Origin: Flavobacterium azizsancarii
GTDB taxonomy: Bacteria; Bacteroidota; Bacteroidia; Flavobacteriales; Flavobacteriaceae
NCBI RefSeq assembly: GCF_027980145.1
Contig: NZ_JAMZNK010000016.1
Location: 1-64,000, forward strand
DNA length: 64,000 bases
Direction: 5' to 3'
The position numbers and the translations under genes were made by a program. The notes below the pieces were generated by a model. It was not told where the DNA came from. It made no database searches and was given only the letters and a program-made list of their open reading frames with translations. Shown in pieces: positions 18,414 to 27,345 of this stretch; within the stretch, counting starts at the first letter, position 1, and every line of letters begins with the position of its first letter.

Positions 18414-19168
18414 AATTTTAAGTTTTTAATTGGTTAATGTTAGATTTATAAAAGGGTAATATGATTTTAATAGTACAACGTTGTATGCGTTTATATGGCT
18501 AAGTTACTTTGTGTAAAGTTTTTATTTACAGGTGTCTATGCCTGTTTTTGAATAATTGAAAACAACAGTGATGTTAATTCAATATTTTCGTTTAATTACT
18601 TAGTTTGTTTAATTCGATTTTAAAATTAGAGATCTATTACCTATCACAAGAAAAAGATGTTACAGAACAGTTTTTTTTTGTCATGAAATCTACTTTTTAG
18701 TGTCAGATGAATTTTACTGAATAAACAGACTCCTTTATCAATTAAAAAAGTAAATTTTATAGAAGATTTAATATTGGTAATGTCTTTTTTAAGGCTTGTA
18801 GAGATGGAGTTTTATTTGTTTGAGCGAATAAATTTACAAAAAAAAATAACGTAACTATCAGAAGCACAGGCTTTTTTTTAAGTAAAATCTTATTTAATAA
18901 TAAATAGGGCAAATGGGCTTAAATTCGCTTTACGACTATACTATTTAATAATCACTAAAAATACAAACAGCATAAAAAAAGCACAAACTACTTTAATGTA
19001 ATTAAAATACTGTTAAAAATAACTTCAAAATTGACAAGACTTCAGTATTTTATAATAATTAATGGTTTAAATTAAATTTCTATTTGTTTATTGCTGCAAA
19101 ATGACAAAACTTCCTTAGATATTGCTTAGGATAAGGGATTATTTTATGACATCGACTAAATTTGTGAA
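18414..19168. other. Divergent intergenic region, no gene seen
   Basis: About 750 AT-rich bases between the tail-collar gene and the metal-efflux operon. No plausible coding frame, tRNA or strong hairpin was seen. TAAATTTG at 19157-19164 is a perfect TAnnTTTG match but lies only five bases before the GTG start, so its role is doubtful. No CAAAnnTA match (minus-strand promoter) was found near the tail-collar gene, which may therefore use an alternative sigma factor or activator. Confidence 0.5.
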
Positions 19169-19546
19169 GTGCGAAAAGGTATTATCTACATATTCATTTT
19201 TCTAATCGTATCCAATATTGGGTTCTTTCAGCAGTTTTATAAATTGCCAATATTAATTGAGCATTATAATGAACATCAGCAAAGGCAAAACGTGAGTTTT
19301 ATCGATTTTCTGGAGATGCATTATTGGGGAGAAGATTTAAATGATAATGATACAGATCGCGATATGCAGCTTCCTTTTAAGCATATTTCAAGTGCCTCGT
19401 TTCAACTTGTTTTTGTACCTGCAGACAAACCTGCATTTTATATCCCTTTCAATATCGGATTTTCTGAGTTTAGGATTATTCCCTATACATCTAATTTGTA
19501 TTCAAATCCCGCATTATTTTCGGTATTCAGACCTCCTATAGCATAA
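19169..19546 (+). CDS. Small exported protein at the head of the RND efflux operon
   Basis: A 125-residue protein starting at GTG 19169; an in-frame stop lies 12 bases upstream, so no earlier start is possible. It has an N-terminal hydrophobic signal or anchor (residues 5-20). A histidine- and acid-rich stretch follows (IEHYNEHQQRQ, EMHYWGEDLNDNDTDRD, LPFKHI). Comparable small proteins of unknown function commonly precede czcA/cusA in Flavobacteria. The His/Asp clusters would suit metal binding in the periplasm, which is inference. The gap to the RND start is 86 bases. Confidence 0.7.
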   Translation: MRKGIIYIFIFLIVSNIGFFQQFYKLPILIEHYNEHQQRQNVSFIDFLEMHYWGEDLNDNDTDRDMQLPFKHISSASFQLVFVPADKPAFYIPFNIGFSEFRIIPYTSNLYSNPALFSVFRPPIA

Positions 19547-19632
19547 TTTAATTTTCTAAAATTTTTATTGTGGTCAGGGCATTTGTATGTTTTGATCATG
19601 ACATTATAATTTCAAAAAAATTAAATCATATT

Positions 19633-22600
19633 ATGCTTAATAAGATCATTCAGTTCTCAGTTAAAAATAAACTGGTAATTGGCGTCTTCACCTTGCTTTG
19701 GATCATCTATGGCGTGTTTGAAGTTACCCGTTTACCAATTGATGCCGTTCCTGACATCACCAACAATCAGGTTCAGATTATTACAACGGCTCCGTCTCTG
19801 GGAGCAGAAGATGTAGAACGTTTAATCACTTTCCCCATAGAACAGGCGATTAGCAATATCCCACAACTTAAGGAAAGCCGCAGTATTTCTCGTTTTGGAC
19901 TTTCGCTTGTCACTATTGTTTTTGCAGATGATACAGATGTGTATTGGGCACGTCAGCAAGTATCAGAACGTTTGCAAAAAGTAGAAATCGCAGAAAATGC
20001 CAGTATTCCTGAAATGGCGCCGGCAACTACAGGATTAGGCGAAATTTATCAATATGTGCTAAAGCCACAGCCGGGCTATGAAACCAAATATTCTCTGGAA
20101 GATCTTCGTACGATTCAGGACTGGACGATTCGAAGACAGCTTTTGGGAACTCCCGGAATTGCTGATGTAGCCACTTTTGGCGGAAAGCTAAAACAATATG
20201 AAATTGCCGTAAATCCATCACGATTAAAAGCGCAAAACCTTACCATAAAAGAGGTTTTTACAGCATTAAGCAGTAATAACGAAAATACCGGAGGTGCTTA
20301 TATAGAAAAAGGACCAACCGTACTATATATCCGAAGTGTAGGATTGACCCGAAACATTAAGGACATCCAGAATATTATCGTAAAAAATACCCAGGCAGGA
20401 ACGCCAATCCTGATCAAAGATATTGCTGAGGTAAAAATGTCTTCGGCTATACGTTACGGAGCTTTAACGACGGATGATATTGGCGAATCTGTTGGCGGAA
20501 TCGTAATGATGCTGAAGGGTGAAAATGCCAATAATGTTATTGTAAATGTCAAAAAACGTGTTGCCGAAATAGAAAAGATCTTACCAAAAGGTCTAAAAAT
20601 AGAACCATTTCTGGATCGTACCAAAATGGTTGATAACGCCATTGGCACCGTGCAGAAAAACCTGATCGAAGGTGCCTTGATTGTGGTTTTGGTATTAGTG
20701 CTTTTTCTTGGTAATTTAAGAGCCGGATTTATCGTAGCTTCTGTCATTCCGTTAGCGATGTTGTTTGCTATTATTATGATGAACACTTTTGGCGTAAGCG
20801 GAAACCTGATGAGTCTTGGAGCCCTTGATTTTGGGTTGATAGTCGATGGCGCCGTCATTATTGTCGAAGCCATATTGCACCATCTTCACAGTGCCAAAAA
20901 ATACAAAGGAATTGATACTATTTCGCAAGACGAAATGGATAAAGAAGTAACAGGTTCAGCTGGCCGAATGATGAACGCTGCTGTTTTTGGACAAATCATT
21001 ATCCTGATCGTGTATCTTCCGATATTATCATTAGAAGGAATCGAAGGAAAAATGTTCAAACCAATGGCGCAAACTGTTGCCTTCGCCATTTTAGGAGCTT
21101 TCATTTTATCGCTTACTTATGTGCCAATGGTAAGTTCTTTATTCATTAGTAAAAAAGTGAACCATAAGCCGAATATTTCGGACAGAATTATGGCCAAATT
21201 AGAATTCTATTATGAAATCTGGTTGTCTAAAGCATTAAAAGTCAGAAAAGGAATTGTTATTTCGGCCTTTGTTTTATTCGGAATAGCCTCTTTGTTATTC
21301 AGTCAAATGGGAGGTGAGTTTATCCCACAACTCGAAGAAGGAGATTTTGCAGTAGAAACCCGTTTGTTGTTAGGAACCAATCTTTCGACCACAACAGAAA
21401 CAATTCAGAAAATTTCATCAGCCCTTAAGAGTAAATATCCTGAAGTCGAAAAAGTAGTTTCGAGAATTGGTAGTGCCGAGATTCCTACTGATCCAATGCC
21501 TATTGAAGGCGGTGATATGATTATTGTTCTAAAGGATAAATCTGAATGGACAAGTGCTTCATCTTTTCCGGAACTGGCGGATAAAATGACCGAAACGGTA
21601 AAAGAGGTGGCTCCGGGAGTTACAACCGGTTTTCAGTTTCCGGTGCAAATGCGTTTTAATGAATTGATGACGGGAGCAAAACAGGATTTGGTTTGTAAAA
21701 TTTACGGAGAAGATCTTGATAAATTAGCCCAATATGCAGAGCAATTAGGCGCAATAAGTAAAACCGTCGAAGGTGCAACCGATCTGTATGTAGAAAAAGT
21801 AACCGGAATGCCCCAAATCGTAATTGATTATGATTGGGCCGAAATGGCGAAATACGGTATTTATGTCTCTGATATCAACCAAACCGTAAATGCTGCTTTT
21901 GCCGGAGCCGTGGCAGGAAGTATTTACGAAGGAGAAAAACGCTTTGATATGGTGGTAAGGGTAGAAGCAAGTGGACGAAAAGATATTTCTGATGTTCGTA
22001 ATCTCTTAATCTCAACCCGTTCCGGAATGCAGATTCCGCTTTATCAGGTTGCCTCTGTAAAAGAAATAGAAGGCCCCAACCAAATTCAGCGTGAAGATGC
22101 CAAACGAAGAATTATTGTTGGTTTTAATGTCAGAGGACGCGATGTAGAATCGATTGTCGAAGAATTACAGAAAAAGGTCAACAGTCAGATCAAGTTCGAT
22201 CCGGGATATTATATTACTTATGGAGGTACTTTCGAAAATCTTCAACAAGCAAAAGCACGTCTTGGTGTTGCCGTTCCCGCAGCTTTATTCATGATTCTGG
22301 CATTATTGTACTTTGCTTTCAGGTCTCTTAAGGAAGGAATTATCATTTTTACCGCAATTCCGTTATCAGCAATTGGTGGTGTTTTTGGACTTGCCTTACG
22401 TGATATGCCTTTTAGTATTTCTGCCGGAGTTGGTTTTATTGCACTGTTTGGTGTAGCGGTTTTAAACGGAATTGTTTTAATATCTGAATTCAACCGAATA
22501 CAGAAACACGGAGAAATTACAGATCCACTGCAAATTATTATTACAGGAACAAAAAACAGGCTTCGTCCTGTATTAATGACTGCTGCCGTAGCCTCGTTAG

Positions 22601-24012
22601 GATTTTTGCCAATGGCTTTGAGTAACGGAGCAGGAGCAGAGGTACAGCGCCCACTGGCAACAGTAGTGATTGGCGGATTGATAACAGCAACTTTGCTAAC
22701 CTTATTTGTACTTCCGGCGATTTATTTAATGACGTACCATACTAAAGTATTTTCGAAAAAAATTAAAAAACATAAAATGGATAAACTGACTTTATTGCTT
22801 GTTGCTTTATTTATCACTGCTTCAGCCCAGGCACAACAAACGTCGATATCTCTTGATGAATCGTTATCAATAGCCATTCAGAATAATAAAAGGGTAAAAT
22901 CTGCCCGACTGAACGAACAATCAAAAGAACAATTGCAAAAATCAGCTTATGACATTCCCAAATTAGCTATAGATGCTGATTATGGTCAGTTTAACAGCGG
23001 TGTCAATGATACCCGTTTTGGCGTGAGCCAGACTTTTGCTTTTCCAACCTTGTATAGCAATCAGAAGAAAGCGTTGCAGGAAAACTATAATGCCGCAAAA
23101 GCAGTATCGCAATTAACAGCACAACAGATCAAGTCAAATGTAAGAAACCTGTTTTATTATTATATCTGGCTCAACAGCAAAAAAGAATTGTTGGCTTACG
23201 CCGATTCTATCTACAGATTAATGGAGCAAAAATCAGATTTGCGTTACAAGGCAGGAGAAACCAATGTATTAGAGAAAAGCGCTTCGCAATCAGCAAGGCA
23301 ATTTTATACCAATCAGCTTACAATGGTCAATAAAGACATTGCTATTACGCTGAAGTCCTTTAATACCATTCTTCAGGATAGTATAATTCACGTTCCGTCA
23401 GCGAGCAATATTAAGAACGATTTTACTCTTTCGTTAAACGAAAAGGCAAATACTGCTGAGCTTCCTCAGATACAACTTTCTAATCATGAAGCCGAAGCTG
23501 CCAAATGGAAGTGGAAAACTGAACAGGCCAAAATGATGCCGGACATTACTGTAGGATATAACAACCTGAGTATTATTGGAGCGCAAACCAGTTCGACCGG
23601 ACAAGAAGTTTATTATGGCAGCAGCCACAGATTTAGTTATGTAAATCTTGGAGTATCAGTTCCGTTGTTTTTTTCGAGTCAGTCATCCCGTAACAAAGCC
23701 GCCAAAATTGAATATGAGAATTATAAAATGATGGCAGAAACGACGAAAATCGAAATGACAACAGAAATTGAAAATGCTGTAAGCGAAGTCGAAAAATATA
23801 AAGAAAGCCTGAATTATTATGAAAACGAGGGACTCAAAAACGCATCGGTTATTATCGATGCCGCCAACAGTCAATTAGAAAACGGAGATATAGATTATCT
23901 GCAATGGGTGTTGGTAGTCAATCAGGCCATTACCATCAAAAATGAATATCTGGACAGGGTTAATGATTACAACAAAGCAATCATAAGTCTGCAAACCCTT
24001 AATAATTTATAA
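19633..24012 (+). CDS. czcA: CzcA-type heavy-metal RND pump fused to a CzcC/TolC-like outer-membrane factor
   Basis: A 1459-residue fusion from ATG 19633 (MLNKIIQFSVKNK, the usual CzcA start; the ORF extends 63 bases further upstream). Residues 1 to about 1040 form an RND transporter with 12 membrane helices. Helix 4 carries the DFGLIVDGAVIIVEA motif (near 399-413), whose Asp/Asp/Glu pattern is typical of the divalent Zn/Co/Cd/Ni (CzcA) group rather than Cu/Ag CusA. At residue 1049 an in-frame Met begins a signal-peptide-like stretch (MDKLTLLLVALFITASAQAQ). A full TolC-family factor follows (SISLDESLSIAIQNNKRVKSA ...). Cleavage at this internal signal could free the outer-membrane part. The adaptor gene follows after four bases. 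Confidence 0.93.
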   Translation: MLNKIIQFSVKNKLVIGVFTLLWIIYGVFEVTRLPIDAVPDITNNQVQIITTAPSLGAEDVERLITFPIEQAISNIPQLKESRSISRFGLSLVTIVFADDTDVYWARQQVSERLQKVEIAENASIPEMAPATTGLGEIYQYVLKPQPGYETKYSLEDLRTIQDWTIRRQLLGTPGIADVATFGGKLKQYEIAVNPSRLKAQNLTIKEVFTALSSNNENTGGAYIEKGPTVLYIRSVGLTRNIKDIQNIIVKNTQAGTPILIKDIAEVKMSSAIRYGALTTDDIGESVGGIVMMLKGENANNVIVNVKKRVAEIEKILPKGLKIEPFLDRTKMVDNAIGTVQKNLIEGALIVVLVLVLFLGNLRAGFIVASVIPLAMLFAIIMMNTFGVSGNLMSLGALDFGLIVDGAVIIVEAILHHLHSAKKYKGIDTISQDEMDKEVTGSAGRMMNAAVFGQIIILIVYLPILSLEGIEGKMFKPMAQTVAFAILGAFILSLTYVPMVSSLFISKKVNHKPNISDRIMAKLEFYYEIWLSKALKVRKGIVISAFVLFGIASLLFSQMGGEFIPQLEEGDFAVETRLLLGTNLSTTTETIQKISSALKSKYPEVEKVVSRIGSAEIPTDPMPIEGGDMIIVLKDKSEWTSASSFPELADKMTETVKEVAPGVTTGFQFPVQMRFNELMTGAKQDLVCKIYGEDLDKLAQYAEQLGAISKTVEGATDLYVEKVTGMPQIVIDYDWAEMAKYGIYVSDINQTVNAAFAGAVAGSIYEGEKRFDMVVRVEASGRKDISDVRNLLISTRSGMQIPLYQVASVKEIEGPNQIQREDAKRRIIVGFNVRGRDVESIVEELQKKVNSQIKFDPGYYITYGGTFENLQQAKARLGVAVPAALFMILALLYFAFRSLKEGIIIFTAIPLSAIGGVFGLALRDMPFSISAGVGFIALFGVAVLNGIVLISEFNRIQKHGEITDPLQIIITGTKNRLRPVLMTAAVASLGFLPMALSNGAGAEVQRPLATVVIGGLITATLLTLFVLPAIYLMTYHTKVFSKKIKKHKMDKLTLLLVALFITASAQAQQTSISLDESLSIAIQNNKRVKSARLNEQSKEQLQKSAYDIPKLAIDADYGQFNSGVNDTRFGVSQTFAFPTLYSNQKKALQENYNAAKAVSQLTAQQIKSNVRNLFYYYIWLNSKKELLAYADSIYRLMEQKSDLRYKAGETNVLEKSASQSARQFYTNQLTMVNKDIAITLKSFNTILQDSIIHVPSASNIKNDFTLSLNEKANTAELPQIQLSNHEAEAAKWKWKTEQAKMMPDITVGYNNLSIIGAQTSSTGQEVYYGSSHRFSYVNLGVSVPLFFSSQSSRNKAAKIEYENYKMMAETTKIEMTTEIENAVSEVEKYKESLNYYENEGLKNASVIIDAANSQLENGDIDYLQWVLVVNQAITIKNEYLDRVNDYNKAIISLQTLNNL

Positions 24013-24016
24013 TATA

Positions 24017-25147
24017 ATGAAAACATATATCATCACAATTTTAGGTCTTTTACTTCTGGTTTCCTGTAAAGCAGATAAAAAAGAACAAGAAAGTAAAACA
24101 GAAACAAAACAACAAGAAAGTATCCAGTTAAGCGCTGAGCAGGTCAGGAATGCGGGAATGATTGTTGGGAATCCCGAAGAACGAAATGTAAAAGGAATAT
24201 TGCAGCTTCAGGGAACGGTAACGGTACCGCCAAAAAGCGTAGTTACAGTTAGTATTCCGCTTGGCGGCTATATCAGAAAAACTGATTTAATGGCTGGAAT
24301 GCATGTTAAAAAAGGTCAGTTATTGGCTGTACTTGAGGACATGCAGTACATACAACTGCAACAGGATTATCTTACGGCGAAAGAGAAATTTCAATTGGCT
24401 AAAAGCGAATACGACAGGCAAAAAGAACTGAATGCAAAAAAAGCAAGCAGTGACAAATTGTTTGAGCAGACAGCAACAGAAATGCAGACTCAACGTATTT
24501 ATATGTCATCATTGGCACAGAAATTAGCCTTACTGAATATTAATGTAAAAACGCTTACAGCTTCGAACATTAGTAAAACGATTGCTATCGTTTCGCCTAT
24601 AAATGGGTTGGTTTCTAAAGTAAATGTAAACGTTGGTAAATATATGGCACCAACAGATATGCTTTTTGAATTGATGGATATGAGCGACATTGTTCTTGTA
24701 ATGAATGCTTTCGAGAAAGACATTCATTTGCTTTCGGTTGGACAAACTGTAACTGCTTTTTCTAATGCCAATCCCAAAAAGAGATATAGCGCAAAGATTT
24801 CTTATATCAACAAGAGCCTTAACGATGATCGTGCGGCAGAAGTTATTTGTAGGGTAAATAAATACGACAGCTCATTAATTCCGGGGCTTTTTATCAATGC
24901 TGAAGCAGAAATTGAAAATGAAAAAGCCATTACAGTTCCGGAAGATGCAGTGGTAAGATGGCAAGGCAAGTTTTTTGTTTTTGCTGCGACCGGGAATAAT
25001 AATTATAAAATGGTGGCAGTAGAACCCGGAACGGCAAGCGAAGGGTACCGTCAGATAAAATCTTCATTGATAAATGCATCATCAAAAATTGTAACAAAAA
25101 ATGCTTACACACTTTTGATGACTTTTATGAACGGTGGAGATCAATAA
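24017..25147 (+). CDS. czcB: RND periplasmic adaptor lipoprotein (CzcB-like)
   Basis: A 376-residue membrane-fusion protein that links the inner-membrane pump to the outer-membrane channel. The lipobox LLLVSC puts the lipidated Cys near residue 17. A Lys/Glu/Gln-rich linker follows, then the lipoyl half (VVTVSIPLGGYIRKTDLMAGMHVKKGQLLAVLED), an alpha-hairpin (YLTAKEKFQLAKSEYDRQKEL), the second lipoyl half (SPINGLVSKVNVNVGKYMAPTD) and beta-barrel domains. It lies four bases after the pump gene and before a terminator, completing a three-gene operon. Confidence 0.92.
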   Translation: MKTYIITILGLLLLVSCKADKKEQESKTETKQQESIQLSAEQVRNAGMIVGNPEERNVKGILQLQGTVTVPPKSVVTVSIPLGGYIRKTDLMAGMHVKKGQLLAVLEDMQYIQLQQDYLTAKEKFQLAKSEYDRQKELNAKKASSDKLFEQTATEMQTQRIYMSSLAQKLALLNINVKTLTASNISKTIAIVSPINGLVSKVNVNVGKYMAPTDMLFELMDMSDIVLVMNAFEKDIHLLSVGQTVTAFSNANPKKRYSAKISYINKSLNDDRAAEVICRVNKYDSSLIPGLFINAEAEIENEKAITVPEDAVVRWQGKFFVFAATGNNNYKMVAVEPGTASEGYRQIKSSLINASSKIVTKNAYTLLMTFMNGGDQ

Positions 25148-25170
25148 AAGTTTAGTTTAGTTAATTGTGA

Positions 25171-25205
25171 AAGGGGGAATAGTTTTAATGCTATTCCCTT
25201 TTTTG
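25171..25205 (+). terminator. Intrinsic terminator of the metal-efflux operon
   Basis: AAGGG.GAATAG / CTATTCCCTT stem with an eight-base loop and a following T-run, 24 bases after the adaptor stop. Confidence 0.85.
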
Positions 25206-25212
25206 TATCTCT

Positions 25213-26016
25213 TTATTTTTGAATCGTTCTCAACGCTTTTTTTAGAATATAAGCGGTTTCCTTCGTAGGACTTTTTCCTTGCCATTCAGCACAAATATCC
25301 AAAACAAATTGAGGTTTGGTTTTGCTGGCATCATTAAGCCAGTTGGCTACACTGTTTTGTACATACTTTGAGCTGTCAGATTTTAATGGTTCCAAAATAG
25401 GCAAACCTAATTCCGGATATTGTTTTAATTTCTCGATATGTTCACTCCAAACTCCTCTTGGGCGTGTCGCTTCACTTGCAAAACGTCTGATGTTTTCGTC
25501 TGAATGACTGGTCCATTCTGCTAGGATTGCTAAGCTTTCATCCAGATTTTTGATTAAGGCAGGTCGAATGGCGAGCCAGCATATTTCTCTTACCCCAAAA
25601 TGTTTGTCGGCAGCAAAAGGCTGAATCTGAATCAGTATTTCTTCAATCGATAACTTGGTATTTCTGCCAATAGTATAAGTGGCCCAACAACGCACCAGAT
25701 CTGATGGATGTGATTGTATTAAGATTAAAATTTCAGCATCATTTTCTTGTATTGCCAATTCCAGAAGACCGTTTCCTATAGTTTCATTTATGGTATTGAC
25801 AGTTTGTTTTTTTAATGAGTCAATGCTTTCCAGAATAGGTTTTAAATAAACAGTTCGTTTACATTGCCGAAGCAGGTTTTCAAGCAATAATTTCTGATCA
25901 ACAGATAACCATTCTGTTAGATTAGCAGTTTCAATTTCTCCTTTGTTCAATTGATTTAGAATGACTGCCGGAATATCCTTTGCAGAGCGCGATCCTTTAC
26001 GTTTTGTTTCACTCAT
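25213..26016 (-). CDS. DNA alkylation repeat protein (AlkD-like HEAT repeats)
   Basis: A 267-residue all-helical protein of the AlkD/AlkC-like HEAT-repeat family, which includes DNA glycosylases that excise alkylated bases. The characteristic stretch FASEATRPRGVWSEHIEKLK, followed by PELGLPILEPLKSDSSKYVQ and NSVANWLNDASK, occupies about 180-240. The N-terminal helices (to about 60) are basic and variable. Its start overlaps the stop of the peroxiredoxin gene by four bases (ATGA), so the two are co-translated. Glycosylase activity is inferred from family; the key residues were not checked against a structure. Confidence 0.8.
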   Translation of the reverse strand: MSETKRKGSRSAKDIPAVILNQLNKGEIETANLTEWLSVDQKLLLENLLRQCKRTVYLKPILESIDSLKKQTVNTINETIGNGLLELAIQENDAEILILIQSHPSDLVRCWATYTIGRNTKLSIEEILIQIQPFAADKHFGVREICWLAIRPALIKNLDESLAILAEWTSHSDENIRRFASEATRPRGVWSEHIEKLKQYPELGLPILEPLKSDSSKYVQNSVANWLNDASKTKPQFVLDICAEWQGKSPTKETAYILKKALRTIQK

Positions 26017-26651
26017 AATGATTGTAATAATTCATCAATATCAAGTCTGTTTCTATAATCTGCATCAGCAAATTTATAGCATATCGACCCATCACAATCT
26101 ATTACAAAAACGGCAGGAACGGGTAAGGTATTTTCTTTGTTTTTATTGAAATCTTCCAGGTTTATTCCCATTGCCTGATACGTTGGCAAAGCAAATTCCT
26201 GCAATTCAAAACTTATTCCCAGTTGTTTGGCCAGCATGTTATTTTTATCCGTTAGAACATCAAAAGTCAAAAGATGTTTTTCAATAATCTTCATACTTTC
26301 ATCTGTACTTTGTGGTGAAACAGCTAAAAGAGTGACGTTTTTATTGGTGATTTTTGAAAGGTTTTCTTGCAGTGCCCTAAGTTCTAAATTGCAATACGGA
26401 CACCAGCTTCCGCGATAGAAAGCAAGGATCATTTTGCCATTTTCAAGAATGTCTTTAGAATGAATCAAATGATTAGATGCGTTTGGCAACGAAAAAGGAA
26501 TTATTTTATCGCCAATTTGCGCCATTTTATTTTTAATATTTTGAGTTTTTAAAGCTGCAATTGATCTTTCGAATATTTCTAATACCGCTACAGGTACCTG
26601 TTGGGCCAATTCATTATTAAGGCTTTCTATTTGCTTTGCCAGAGTATTCAT
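26013..26651 (-). CDS. Peroxiredoxin-like protein (AhpC/TSA family)
   Basis: A 212-residue cytosolic thiol protein. A helical N-terminal extension (about 1-45) precedes a redoxin fold (IGDKIIPFSLPNASN, ILAFYRGSWCPYCNLELRAL, TLLAVSPQSTDESM, VPAVFVIDCDGSICYKFADADY). The active-site WCPYC is the thioredoxin-like CxxC found in the AhpC-like subgroup that reduces peroxides. It is the first gene of a two-gene operon with the AlkD-like protein. It is divergent from an HxlR regulator carrying a conserved N-terminal Cys, consistent with peroxide- or electrophile-responsive control. Confidence 0.88.
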   Translation of the reverse strand: MNTLAKQIESLNNELAQQVPVAVLEIFERSIAALKTQNIKNKMAQIGDKIIPFSLPNASNHLIHSKDILENGKMILAFYRGSWCPYCNLELRALQENLSKITNKNVTLLAVSPQSTDESMKIIEKHLLTFDVLTDKNNMLAKQLGISFELQEFALPTYQAMGINLEDFNKNKENTLPVPAVFVIDCDGSICYKFADADYRNRLDIDELLQSL

Positions 26652-26667
26652 GTCTTTTTAATTTGTT

Positions 26668-26675
26668 TATTTTTG
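26668..26675 (+). promoter_or_regulatory. TAnnTTTG -7 element for the HxlR regulator
   Basis: TATTTTTG is a perfect match, about 73 bases upstream of the HxlR start codon and inside the divergent intergenic region. No TTG at proper -33 spacing was seen. Confidence 0.4.
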
Positions 26676-26748
26676 TAAAGGTTTAAAATAGATTCAACAT
26701 GAGCAATACCGCACAATTTTGTCTCATAGGGATAAAAAAGTCACTATT

Positions 26749-27087
26749 ATGAAAACACAGGAGAAAGCAGCCGAAAATAAAGTTTGTCCATTAGAGATTG
26801 CAGTAAATTCTATCAGCGGAAAATGGAAAATTCCTATTGTCTGGCAAATATACGAAGGAAAAAAACGCCCCAGCGAATTTTTGCGCGGTATTGGCAAAGT
26901 AGACAGGCGTGTTTTGAACCAACAACTGAAGGAAATGGAGCAAGACGGGATTTTGACTAAAGAATCTTTCAACGAACTTCCGCCAAGGGTAGAGTATTCT
27001 CTTACGGATATTGGAAAAAAATTAGTAAATGTTTTATGGTTGTTAAATGACTGGGGTAAATTATTGATTGACAATGAAAAGGTGTAG
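26749..27087 (+). CDS. HxlR-family transcriptional regulator with sensor-type Cys
   Basis: A 112-residue winged-helix regulator from ATG 26749; the ORF extends 30 bases upstream without conserved sequence. Family hallmarks are CPLEIAVNSISGKWKIPIVW, RPSEFLRGIGKVDRRVLNQQ and LPPRVEYSLTDIGK. The Cys before PLE is in the position used for thiol redox sensing in the YodB/HypR/QorR members. It is divergent from the peroxiredoxin/AlkD operon, its probable target. Regulation by oxidants is inferred from family and context. Confidence 0.9.
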   Translation: MKTQEKAAENKVCPLEIAVNSISGKWKIPIVWQIYEGKKRPSEFLRGIGKVDRRVLNQQLKEMEQDGILTKESFNELPPRVEYSLTDIGKKLVNVLWLLNDWGKLLIDNEKV

Positions 27088-27107
27088 TTTTCCAGAACTA
27101 AAAGATT

Positions 27108-27115
27108 TATTTTTG
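27108..27115 (+). promoter_or_regulatory. Possible -7 element upstream of the kinase
   Basis: TATTTTTG, a perfect TAnnTTTG match, 21 bases after the HxlR stop and about 230 bases before the histidine kinase start. No matching -33 TTG was seen. Confidence 0.3.
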
Positions 27116-27231
27116 TGCTTAGACCAACATCATATTAAAATTCGCATTCACGTAAATCTATGAAGTTCGTTATTTTAAGCATAGACGGCGTAATTATTGA
27201 TCCTTAAAATATAAGTTTAGTCAATTATAAA

Positions 27232-27336
27232 ATGGAAAGTTTTAAGAAGAAGAAGAAGAAGAATTGGATATTCCTTTTATTGCCTGAAAAGTATAAAAAT
27301 ATAGAATCCCTAACTCAAGCTGAAATCAGTTATTAA
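27232..27336 (+). CDS. 34-residue ORF upstream of the histidine kinase
   Basis: ATG 27232 to TAA 27334-27336 encodes 34 residues starting with a run of six lysines after MESF (MESFKKKKKKNWIFLLLPEK...). It ends nine bases before the kinase start, so it could be a leader peptide or simply chance. The lysine codons are all AAG, giving an (AAG)6 run prone to slippage. No family was recognised. Confidence 0.25.
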   Translation: MESFKKKKKKNWIFLLLPEKYKNIESLTQAEISY

Positions 27337-27345
27337 TACATTATA

